Of a DNA stretch of 36,856 nt, positions 29,596-36,856 are shown one piece after another (positions within the stretch are counted from its first letter, which is position 1; every line of letters begins with the position of its first letter). The stretch spans positions 1 to 36,856 of the forward strand of contig JAKAKJ010000077.1 of the NCBI GenBank assembly GCA_021824575.1, given 5' to 3'. The translations under genes and the position numbers were made by a program. A model generated the notes under the pieces. The model was not told the origin of the DNA. It saw nothing but the letters and a program-made list of their open reading frames with translations, and did not search any database. The DNA comes from Chloroflexota bacterium (lineage in GTDB: Bacteria; Chloroflexota; Anaerolineae; Anaerolineales; Villigracilaceae).

Positions 29596-32500
29596 ATGGC
29601 GTCTACTTTGCCCCGCAAAAATTACGCAAGAATTCCGGTAAAACTTGATCTTCCCAATCTAATTGACATACAACTTGATTCCTTTGAACGACTTAAGGCG
29701 GAGGGCCTTGGCGATCTTTTCCATGAAGTCTCGCCGATCGAGTCTTATAACAAGGGGATGAAGTTGTTCTTCCCGAGCCGCAGCCCTGAATCAAAGCAGT
29801 GGGGATTGAAATACTGGTTCGGCGAGCCGAAGCATTCCATCGAGGAATGTGTCGAACGCGATCTCACGTACGCCAGTCCATTGTATGTTTCGGTCTTGCT
29901 GGCCGGTCCGGATGTTCCTGAACCGATCAAGCAGGATATTTTCCTCGGCGACTTCCCTGAGATGACGGATAAAGGCACGTTCATTATCAATGGAACGGAG
30001 CGTGTCGTCGTCTCGCAGTTGATCCGCTCGCCGGGTGTGTACTTCGAAGCGCCTACCGATCGCGCTACGGGCCGCCCGCTGGCGATGGCAAAATTGATTC
30101 CTGATCGCGGCGCGTGGATGGAATTCGAAACCCGCAAGAGCGATTATATTATTTTGAAGTTCAATCGCAAGCGCACTGTGCCGATTACAGTCTTTTTGCG
30201 GGCGCTGGCTGCTGTTGGCGATGGAATTAAAGATGCACCGCTGAAGACCGGCTCGGATGAAGAGATACTGGCGATCTTCCAGGATGTTGACAACAACCCG
30301 GATCGCATGTTTATTGCATCCACGTTAAAACAGGAACCCGAATGGGATCTTTCCGGCGGCCTGACAATTGCCGAGGCCGCGTTGATTGAGTTTTTCCGCA
30401 AGATGCGCCCTGGCGACCCAGCCACGCTGGAGAATGCAAAGCAGTTCCTCGAAGAGCAGTTGTTCGATCAGCGCCACTATGATCTTGAACGCGTGGGTCG
30501 TTATAAACTGAATCAAAAGTTGGATCTCAATATTCCAATCCCGCACCGGACAGTGACGAAGAATGATGTCATCCGCCTAATCCGTCGCATGATCCAAATC
30601 AATAACGGGGTGGAGCCGCCGGATGATATTGACCATCTCGGCAACCGCCGCGTCAAGACGGTAGGCGAGTTGATCCAGAACAAACTACGCATTGGCTTGC
30701 GCCGTATGGAGCGCGTGATCAAAGAGCGCATGTCCATTCGCGATCAGGAACAACTCTCACCGGTCACGCTTGTAAATATTCGTCCCGTCGTTGCCGCATT
30801 GCGGGAATTCTTTGGCTCGAGTCAGCTGAGCCAGTTCATGGATCAGACCAACCCGTTGGCGGAGTTAAGGCATAAGCGCACGCTGTCTGCTTTGGGTCCG
30901 GGCGGGTTGCGACGCGAACGCGCCGGTTTCGATGTGCGCGATGTGCATCATTCCCATTACGGACGCATTTGTCCAATCGAGACGCCGGAAGGTCCGAACA
31001 TCGGTTTGATCGGACGTCTGGCTTCGTTCTCACGTGTCAACGAATATGGATTTATCGAAACGCCATATCGCAAAGTTTTCAAAACCCTGCCCGCAGATGA
31101 TGAGCGATTGGCGGGGCGAACCTTGCGCGAGGCGGTGACGGATCCAAAGACCGAAGAGAAACTTGCCAAAGCCGGTGAAGTGATCGACGCGCGTCTTGCC
31201 AAACGTCTCGCAAAGATTGGCAATGAAGTGTCGATCATTCCATTTGTCTCTGATCAAGTGGATTATCTTTCAGCCGATGCGGAGGATAAGTTTGTTATTG
31301 CTCAAGCCAATGCGCCGCTGACCGAAAGCAATGAGTTCATTCGCGAGCGTATTTCCTGCCGTTATCACTCCGGCTTTTTGTTCACCAACCCTGAACAGGT
31401 TGATTATATGGATGTTGCGCCGCACCAGGTGGTTGGCATCAGCGCCGCGCTTATCCCATTCCTCGAGCACGATGATGCGAACCGCGCGCTGATGGGTTCG
31501 AACATGCAGGCGCAGGCAGTGCCTTTGGTGCGCCCGGAAATTCCGTTGGTGTCAACGGGCATGGAACGCGCTGCAGCATTGGACTCTGGTCAGGTCGTCG
31601 TGGCGGAAGAAAACGGCGAAGTCGTTTCTGTGACCGGAAGCAAGATCGTGGTCAAAGAACGAAAGGGCGGAATGCATAATTATCAGCTCCGCAAATATCA
31701 ACGTTCGAATCAATCCACATGCATTGACCAGCGGCCATCCGTTGTCAAAGGCCAGATCATCAAGAAGGGCGACATCATTGCCGACTCTTCCTCGACGGAA
31801 AGCGGGCAGTTGGCCCTCGGCCAAAACGTGGTTGTGGCTTTTCTCTCGTGGGAAGGCGGCAACTTTGAAGATGCGGTTCTTCTCTCCGAGCGATTGGTAC
31901 AGGAGGATCGCTTTACCTCGGTGCATATTGAGAAATATGAAGTTGAAGCACGTGATACCAAGCTTGGCCCTGAAGAGATCACGCGCGACATTCCAAACGT
32001 AGGCGAAGACGCGATCAAAGACCTCGACGAGAACGGGATCATCCGTATCGGCGCGGAAGTTGGTCCGAACGATATTCTGGTTGGCAAGATCACACCCAAA
32101 GGCGAAAAAGAATTGACGCCGGAAGAGCGTTTGCTGCGCGCCATTTTCGGCGAAAAATCGCGTGATGTGAAAGACACATCCCTGCGCATGCCGCATGGCG
32201 AGCGCGGAAAAGTTGTGGATGTCAAAGTATTCACGCGCGAAGACAATGCTGATCTATCTGCGGGCGTGGATATGATGGTGCGCGTCTCGGTTGCTCAGCG
32301 CCGCAAGATCACGGCTGGTGACAAGATGGCCGGACGACATGGCAACAAAGGTGTTGTTTCCAAAGTTGTACCGGTGGAAGATATGCCGTTCCTTGAAGAC
32401 GGCACGCCGGTTGACATCATTTTGAATCCGCTGGGCGTTCCAGGTCGTATGAATATTGGTCAGGTATTGGAAGTCCATCTCGGATGGGCCGCGAAGCGAT

Positions 32501-33501
32501 TGGGCTTCCGCGCGGTCACGCCAGTGTTTGATGGCGCAAGCGAAGAGCAAATCGAAGCCGAACTCGCGCGCGCATGGATTGTGGATCAGGCTTGGAAAGA
32601 GTCCGGGCAAAAAGCTTGGGAATGGATCAAGGAACAGGAGTACGATCCAGAGTCGATCCAGGATGATGATGAAGTCCGACGCCTTTACTTGGAGTCGTGG
32701 CTTGGCAAGCGCAAGTACGATGTTTACAGTTTGAATGATGTGGATTATGCACGTCACGCTGCCGCGCGGGAATGGCTGCGCGATAAGGAATATGATGCCA
32801 AGTTAATTCTTGCCACCCTGGATGAAGAAGTAGCGCGCCGCGATCCGGAGTCAGACCAAGCTGCGATCCACGCTTGCTTGCGGTTATGGATGGAAAGCCT
32901 TGGCTACACCAAACGTGTCGCTGATGCGAATCTAATGGCGGCCGCGCAGGATGTGACGCGTGAGACTGCCGTCCCGATGCCCATCCTTGGCAAACAGATT
33001 CTGCGCGATGGGAAGACTGGTCAGCCCTATGATCAGCCTGTCACTGTCGGCGTAATGACGATACTCAAACTCCATCACCTCGTTGAAGATAAAGTCCACG
33101 CGCGTTCAACGGGACCATACAGTCTCGTTACGCAACAGCCGCTCGGCGGTAAAGCCCAATTTGGCGGTCAACGCTTCGGCGAAATGGAAGTCTGGGCGCT
33201 TGAAGCATATGGCGCGGCTTATACCCTGCAGGAAATGCTGACTGTTAAGTCTGACGATGTGCAGGGCCGCGTAAATACATACGAGGCCATCGTCAAAGGC
33301 GAACCAATTGAAGAGCCGAGCATCCCGGCGTCGTTCCGGGTGTTAGTCAAAGAGCTTCAATCTCTCGGCCTGGCAGTTGAGGCTGTCAACGAAGGTGGCG
33401 AGGTTGTTAGGTTTGGCAAGGATGAAGAAAAGAGTCATCCTCCAAAACTCGCTACCGGCTTGATGGAGCTTGGTACTGAAAGTGGCGATGGAAAGAAATG
33501 A
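29596..33501 (+). CDS. rpoB: DNA-directed RNA polymerase subunit beta
   Basis: A 1301-residue RpoB. Signature segments are the rifampicin pocket [13 protein letters not shown]...[12 protein letters not shown] (Ser, Asp and His resistance positions are wild type), [18 protein letters not shown], the catalytic-centre contacting [12 protein letters not shown], and the C-terminal [16 protein letters not shown] with [20 protein letters not shown]. Between [14 protein letters not shown] and [19 protein letters not shown] (about residues 990-1130) there are about 140 residues where most bacteria have about 15-20; this insert carries repeats such as [23 protein letters not shown] and [11 protein letters not shown]. 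The ATG at 29596 is chosen over the one at 29590 because AGGAG is eight bases upstream of it. rpoC does not follow. Confidence 0.98.
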   Translation: MASTLPRKNYARIPVKLDLPNLIDIQLDSFERLKAEGLGDLFHEVSPIESYNKGMKLFFPSRSPESKQWGLKYWFGEPKHSIEECVERDLTYASPLYVSVLLAGPDVPEPIKQDIFLGDFPEMTDKGTFIINGTERVVVSQLIRSPGVYFEAPTDRATGRPLAMAKLIPDRGAWMEFETRKSDYIILKFNRKRTVPITVFLRALAAVGDGIKDAPLKTGSDEEILAIFQDVDNNPDRMFIASTLKQEPEWDLSGGLTIAEAALIEFFRKMRPGDPATLENAKQFLEEQLFDQRHYDLERVGRYKLNQKLDLNIPIPHRTVTKNDVIRLIRRMIQINNGVEPPDDIDHLGNRRVKTVGELIQNKLRIGLRRMERVIKERMSIRDQEQLSPVTLVNIRPVVAALREFFGSSQLSQFMDQTNPLAELRHKRTLSALGPGGLRRERAGFDVRDVHHSHYGRICPIETPEGPNIGLIGRLASFSRVNEYGFIETPYRKVFKTLPADDERLAGRTLREAVTDPKTEEKLAKAGEVIDARLAKRLAKIGNEVSIIPFVSDQVDYLSADAEDKFVIAQANAPLTESNEFIRERISCRYHSGFLFTNPEQVDYMDVAPHQVVGISAALIPFLEHDDANRALMGSNMQAQAVPLVRPEIPLVSTGMERAAALDSGQVVVAEENGEVVSVTGSKIVVKERKGGMHNYQLRKYQRSNQSTCIDQRPSVVKGQIIKKGDIIADSSSTESGQLALGQNVVVAFLSWEGGNFEDAVLLSERLVQEDRFTSVHIEKYEVEARDTKLGPEEITRDIPNVGEDAIKDLDENGIIRIGAEVGPNDILVGKITPKGEKELTPEERLLRAIFGEKSRDVKDTSLRMPHGERGKVVDVKVFTREDNADLSAGVDMMVRVSVAQRRKITAGDKMAGRHGNKGVVSKVVPVEDMPFLEDGTPVDIILNPLGVPGRMNIGQVLEVHLGWAAKRLGFRAVTPVFDGASEEQIEAELARAWIVDQAWKESGQKAWEWIKEQEYDPESIQDDDEVRRLYLESWLGKRKYDVYSLNDVDYARHAAAREWLRDKEYDAKLILATLDEEVARRDPESDQAAIHACLRLWMESLGYTKRVADANLMAAAQDVTRETAVPMPILGKQILRDGKTGQPYDQPVTVGVMTILKLHHLVEDKVHARSTGPYSLVTQQPLGGKAQFGGQRFGEMEVWALEAYGAAYTLQEMLTVKSDDVQGRVNTYEAIVKGEPIEEPSIPASFRVLVKELQSLGLAVEAVNEGGEVVRFGKDEEKSHPPKLATGLMELGTESGDGKK

Positions 33502-33515
33502 GTATGCTTTTATTC

Positions 33516-33544
33516 TTGACTTGCGGATAACCGCATGTTAGAAT
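33516..33544 (+). promoter_or_regulatory. Promoter of the rpsL-rpsG-fusA-tuf operon with a palindromic spacer
   Basis: TTGACT and TAGAAT are 17 bases apart, 15 bases after the rpoB stop. The spacer contains the palindrome TGCGG-ATAA-CCGCA (33522-33535), which could bind a regulator or form a hairpin. It lies 139 bases before the rpsL start. Confidence 0.85.
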
Positions 33545-33563
33545 AATCCGCCGTCACTACTAA

Positions 33564-33638
33564 AGCGGGCAGTTAAATCCCCGCTCAAAATGGCAGCTAC
33601 AAATGAGGCCATCACTGTTGTATCAGATGGCCTCATTT
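33564..33638 (+). promoter_or_regulatory. Structured leader of rpsL, possible attenuator
   Basis: Downstream of the promoter, AGCGGG (33564-33569) can pair with CCCGCT (33580-33585). A stronger hairpin follows: AAATGAGGCCATC (33601-33613) and GATGGCCTCATTT (33626-33638), a perfect 13-base stem with a 12-base loop and a short T-rich tail. Placed between promoter and first gene, it may end most rpoB read-through, act as an attenuator, or bind a ribosomal protein such as S7 or S12; none is proven. Confidence 0.65.
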
Positions 33639-33682
33639 CTTGCAAAAAGTCTTTGTGAAAGAATTTGTAATCGGAGGCGAAC

Positions 33683-34099
33683 GTGCCGACAGTCAATCAA
33701 ATGGTCCGCAAGGGCCGCAAGAATAAGAAGTCCAAGAGCAAGGCTCCTGCGCTGCAATACACGCTGAACAGCCACAAGCAGCGCCGCGTGCGACAGGCAA
33801 AAGGTGCGCCGCAGAAGCGCGGTGTATGCACTGTTGTCCGCACGATGACACCCAAGAAGCCAAATTCAGCGTTACGCAAAATCGCGCGTGTGCGTCTGAC
33901 GAATGGCATTGAGGTCACGGCTTATATTCCTGGCGAGGGCCATCAGTTGCAGGAACACTCTGTGGTATTGGTACGCGGCGGCCGCGTCAAGGATTTGCCA
34001 GGTGTTCGTTATCATATTGTGCGCGGCTCACTGGATACCACCGGTGTTGCCAATCGCAAGCAGGGCCGCTCGAAGTACGGCGCGAAGCGTCCGAAGTAA
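33683..34099 (+). CDS. rpsL: 30S ribosomal protein S12
   Basis: A 138-residue S12 that helps decoding at the A site. The usual start [12 protein letters not shown] is encoded from a GTG at 33683 with GGAGG just upstream. Conserved streptomycin-determining loops are [15 protein letters not shown] (Lys43 type, sensitive form) and [13 protein letters not shown] (Asp and Lys88 type). The end ([14 protein letters not shown]) is typical. It heads the streptomycin operon, followed by rpsG after 18 bases. Confidence 0.98.
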   Translation: MPTVNQMVRKGRKNKKSKSKAPALQYTLNSHKQRRVRQAKGAPQKRGVCTVVRTMTPKKPNSALRKIARVRLTNGIEVTAYIPGEGHQLQEHSVVLVRGGRVKDLPGVRYHIVRGSLDTTGVANRKQGRSKYGAKRPK

Positions 34100-34117
34100 T
34101 CAAACGGAGAGTATGTA

Positions 34118-34585
34118 ATGAGACGAGGAACTCCTGAACGGCGGCCGATTCCGCCCGACATGCGCTACAACAGCGTTCAAATTCAAACGATGATCCAGCA
34201 TATTTTGAAGCGCGGCAAGAAAAGCACTGCCACGCATTTGATTTATGACACGATGGACCTCATCAAAGAGCGGACACAAAAGAGTCCGATTGAAGTTTTC
34301 GACACGGCACTCAAGAATGTTGGCCCGGCGATGGAAGTCCGCCCGCGGCGTGTTGGCGGCGCAACATATCAAGTCCCGATGGAAGTTTCTGCTGACCGCC
34401 GCACCACGCTGGCAATTCGTTGGATTTTGTCTGCAGCGCGCGATCGCGGTGGGCAATCCTTCCCCGACAAGCTTGCTTCGGAATTGATCGACGCGTCCAA
34501 CGAACAGGGCGCGGCAATCCGCAAGCGCGATGAGACGCACAAGATGGCCGAAGCCAACCGGGCTTTCTCTCATTATCGCATCTAA
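34118..34585 (+). CDS. rpsG: 30S ribosomal protein S7
   Basis: A 155-residue S7 that organises the 3' major domain of 16S rRNA. Start MRRGTPERRPIPPDMRYNS; the second half has GGATYQVPMEVSADRRTTLA and RWILSAARDRGGQSF, as in most bacteria. The C-terminal KRDETHKMAEANRAFSHYRI is complete. GGAGAG precedes the ATG. In other bacteria S7 represses translation of its own operon, so the leader structure may matter. Confidence 0.98.
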   Translation: MRRGTPERRPIPPDMRYNSVQIQTMIQHILKRGKKSTATHLIYDTMDLIKERTQKSPIEVFDTALKNVGPAMEVRPRRVGGATYQVPMEVSADRRTTLAIRWILSAARDRGGQSFPDKLASELIDASNEQGAAIRKRDETHKMAEANRAFSHYRI

Positions 34586-34620
34586 ACGAATAACTAATTT
34601 CATTTATTGATTAGGAAAGA

Positions 34621-36693
34621 ATGGCACGCGAGTATCCGCTGGAAAAGTATCGGAATATCGGGATTATTGCCCACATTGACGCCGGGAAGACGACGACTAC
34701 CGAGCGTATCTTGTTCTATACCGGTAAGACGCACCGCATCGGTTCCGTAGATGATGGCACGACCGTCACGGACTGGATGGAACAGGAACGCGAGCGCGGT
34801 ATTACGATTGTTTCAGCGGCCATTTCTTCGGAGTGGAAGGGCTATCAAATCAACGTCATTGACACGCCCGGTCATATTGACTTTACCGCCGAAGTCCAAC
34901 GTTCATTACGTGTGCTGGATGGCGGAGTTGTAGTTTTCGATGCGGTCCAAGGCGTGGAGCCTCAGAGTGAAACCGTTTGGAGACAGGCTGACCGCTACGG
35001 CGTCCCGCGTATTTGCTTCGTCAACAAGATGGATCGCGTCGGCGCATCTTTTGAGCGCACGATTCAGACGATCATTGATCGCCTCGGCGCCAGCCCAATT
35101 CCGATGCAGCTGCCTATTGGATCAGAGGCTTCCTTTAAAGGCATTATTGACCTGCTGACGATGAAGGGCATTGTTTGGGAAGATGATCTTGGTAAAGAAC
35201 CCAAGGTTATTGATGTTCCGGCGGACCTCAAGAAAGCCGCTGATGAAGCACATCATCACATGGTCGAGAAGATCGCCGAGCTGGATGATCATTTGACGGT
35301 CAAATATTTGGAAGGGGCGGAAATCGGTGTTGACGAGTTAAAATCCGCACTTCGCAAAGCTGTTATTGCAAATAAGGCCTATCCTGTTTTTTGTGGTTCA
35401 TCGTTGAAGAACAAAGGTGTCCAGTCAATGTTGGATGGTGTGATTGATTATTTGCCTTCCCCGGCTGACATTCCCTCTGTTAAAGGTTCAGAGCCGGGCA
35501 GCGATGAACTTACAATCGAATTACCCGCAAGGGATGATGCGCCTCTCAGCGCATTGGTATTCAAGATCGTGACCGATCCTTATGTTGGACGCCTGGCTTA
35601 TTTCCGTGTCTATTCTGGTGTCATCTCGCAGGGACAGACAGTAATAAATTCGACAAAAGGCAAGAAAGAGCGCATTGGCCGCTTGATCCGTATGCACGCC
35701 GACCGCCGCGAGGATATCACCGAGGTCCGTTCCGGGGATATTGGTGCGGTGCTTGGTTTTAAAGATACTTTCACGGGCGATACGCTGTGTGACAATAAGC
35801 AAATCGTTCTTGAAAACATCTCCTTCCCGGAACCTGTCATATCCATCGCAATTGAACCGAAAAGCACAGCTGATCAGGAAAAGATGGGCGAGGCACTTCG
35901 CAAGCTTTCGGAAGAAGATCCAACATTCCGTGTTCGCTCTGATGAAAATACGGGCCAGACGATCATCTCCGGGATGGGCGAATTACATCTCGATATTATT
36001 GTGGATCGCATGCTGCGCGAGTTCCGCGTGCAGGCGAATGTCGGCGCGCCGCGCGTGGCCTATCGGGAATCGATTACCCGCGTTGTCCCCGAAGTCAACT
36101 ACAAATATGCCAAACAAACCGGCGGTCACGGCATGTACGGTCACGTTGTGATTAAACTTGAGCCAGGCGAACGCGGAAGTGGAGTTGTTTTCGAGGATGC
36201 AATTCGGGGCGGTACCGTTCCGCGCGAATATATCCCGGCCGTTGAAAAAGGCGTGAAGGAATCTGCTGAGAGTGGAGTGCTGGCTGGGTATCCGGTCGTT
36301 GACTTGAAAGTCACGTTGTTCGACGGTTCATTTCATGAAGTCGACTCGAATGAAATGGCCTTCAAACTGGCCGCGTCCATGGCCTTCAAAGAGGGCGTAC
36401 AGAAGGGCGCGCCCGTTCTTTTGGAACCCATAATGAAAGTTGAAGTTGTTGTCCCGGAGGAATTTCTCGGTGACGTGATGGGACAGATTAACAGCCGCCG
36501 TGGAAATATTCAAGGCATGGAAATGCGTCCCGGTAATGCACAGGCAATCCGCTCGACGGTGCCTTTGGCAGAGATGTTTGGATATGCCACCCAGCTTCGT
36601 TCTGCTACTCAAGGACGCGGCGTTTTCAGTATGGAATTTGACCACTATGCGCCAGTGCCGCAATCAGTGGCTGAAGAGATTCTGCAACCATAA
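34621..36693 (+). CDS. fusA: Translation elongation factor G
   Basis: A 690-residue EF-G, the GTPase that drives ribosomal translocation and, with RRF, recycling. G1 [15 protein letters not shown], switch [14 protein letters not shown]3 [12 protein letters not shown] and G4 NKMDRVGA are all intact, as is the domain IV segment with [16 protein letters not shown] and the C-terminal [15 protein letters not shown]. The start has AGGAAAGA before the ATG ([15 protein letters not shown]). It lies 35 bases after rpsG and 36 before tuf. Confidence 0.98.
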   Translation: MAREYPLEKYRNIGIIAHIDAGKTTTTERILFYTGKTHRIGSVDDGTTVTDWMEQERERGITIVSAAISSEWKGYQINVIDTPGHIDFTAEVQRSLRVLDGGVVVFDAVQGVEPQSETVWRQADRYGVPRICFVNKMDRVGASFERTIQTIIDRLGASPIPMQLPIGSEASFKGIIDLLTMKGIVWEDDLGKEPKVIDVPADLKKAADEAHHHMVEKIAELDDHLTVKYLEGAEIGVDELKSALRKAVIANKAYPVFCGSSLKNKGVQSMLDGVIDYLPSPADIPSVKGSEPGSDELTIELPARDDAPLSALVFKIVTDPYVGRLAYFRVYSGVISQGQTVINSTKGKKERIGRLIRMHADRREDITEVRSGDIGAVLGFKDTFTGDTLCDNKQIVLENISFPEPVISIAIEPKSTADQEKMGEALRKLSEEDPTFRVRSDENTGQTIISGMGELHLDIIVDRMLREFRVQANVGAPRVAYRESITRVVPEVNYKYAKQTGGHGMYGHVVIKLEPGERGSGVVFEDAIRGGTVPREYIPAVEKGVKESAESGVLAGYPVVDLKVTLFDGSFHEVDSNEMAFKLAASMAFKEGVQKGAPVLLEPIMKVEVVVPEEFLGDVMGQINSRRGNIQGMEMRPGNAQAIRSTVPLAEMFGYATQLRSATQGRGVFSMEFDHYAPVPQSVAEEILQP

Positions 36694-36729
36694 CCATTTT
36701 TCTTTTTTCATAATCATAAGGAGTTTATT

Positions 36730-36856
36730 ATGGCGAAAGCGAAATATGAGAGGACGAAGCCGCATCTGAACGTGGGGACGATGGGGCACATAGATCACGG
36801 GAAGACGACCTTGACGGCGGCGATCACGAAAGTGAGTCAGATGCTGGGGAAGGCGG
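36730..36856 (+). CDS. tuf: Elongation factor Tu, N-terminal part (runs off the window)
   Basis: Reading from ATG 36730 gives [20 protein letters not shown] then [13 protein letters not shown], the EF-Tu start with the G1 P-loop [14 protein letters not shown] is eight bases before the ATG. Only 42 codons are visible. Codon use differs from the upstream genes: Gly codons here are nearly all GGG and an AGG Arg is used, whereas fusA and rpsG prefer GGC/GGT and CGC/CGT. The cause is unknown; a duplicated tuf copy that exchanges sequence by gene conversion is one possibility. Confidence 0.96.
   Translation, partial: MAKAKYERTKPHLNVGTMGHIDHGKTTLTAAITKVSQMLGKA

Noticed and set aside
32563-32985. 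Intein in RpoB
   Set aside because: No Cys/Ser at the left joint, no HN at the right joint and no endonuclease motifs; the insert is much too small and full of helical repeats.

Overview
The window looks like a chromosomal piece of a Chloroflexota bacterium, most likely class Anaerolineae. This is an inference from gene content and protein style, not from a database search. Supporting signs are the long beta-rich lipoproteins with LysM and M23-like domains, an AlkZ-related protein, a TIR/nucleotidyltransferase cluster, a FtcD fusion, and an rpoB not followed by rpoC and carrying a large insertion. No rRNA, tRNA, CRISPR array or insertion sequence was recognised. Coding density is high and no gene-free stretch exceeds about 250 bases.

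Layout. Positions 1-1010 (minus strand) hold a compact cluster of two very small genes, a nucleotidyltransferase and the start of a TIR-domain gene that runs off the window. It looks like a toxin-antitoxin or defence locus. A transglutaminase-like gene follows (1033-1683), then a palindromic repeat and a strong terminator. From 1871 to 6496 (minus) lies a MacAB-like export operon: membrane-fusion lipoprotein, an ABC ATPase fused to a cyclic-nucleotide-binding domain, and a double FtsX permease. From 6741 to 12424 (minus) is a carbon operon: GH15 glucan hydrolase, a lone CBM48 protein, 6-phosphogluconolactonase, 6-phosphogluconate dehydrogenase and glucose-6-phosphate dehydrogenase. Together these could free glucose units from glycogen-like glucan and, after phosphorylation by a kinase not seen here, feed the oxidative pentose phosphate pathway.

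From 12646 to 18733 (mostly plus) come an AlkZ-related protein, three membrane proteins resembling LiaF-type envelope-stress proteins (the first with an AT-rich C-terminal domain of different character), a stand-alone cNMP-binding protein (minus), a small zinc ribbon, a TlpA-like thioredoxin and an OsmC protein. From 18781 to 24137 (minus) are two tandem LysM/M23-like lipoproteins, dCTP deaminase and bifunctional FtcD. From 24245 to 29430 (plus) are a SET-domain methyltransferase coupled to a cytochrome-b5-like protein, a GH13 alpha-glucosidase, a small YHS protein, FdhD and a third LysM/M23 lipoprotein.

The right end (29487-36856, plus) is the transcription/translation core: rpoB with a consensus promoter, then rpsL, rpsG, fusA and the start of tuf under a second near-consensus promoter with a structured leader. 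The most unusual points are a roughly 140-residue repeat-bearing segment in RpoB, the absence of rpoC after rpoB, a set of apparently leaderless genes with a -10 box 6-8 bases before the start codon, the ATPase-cNMP-domain fusion, the chimeric 554-residue membrane protein, and the SET/cytochrome-b5 pair.
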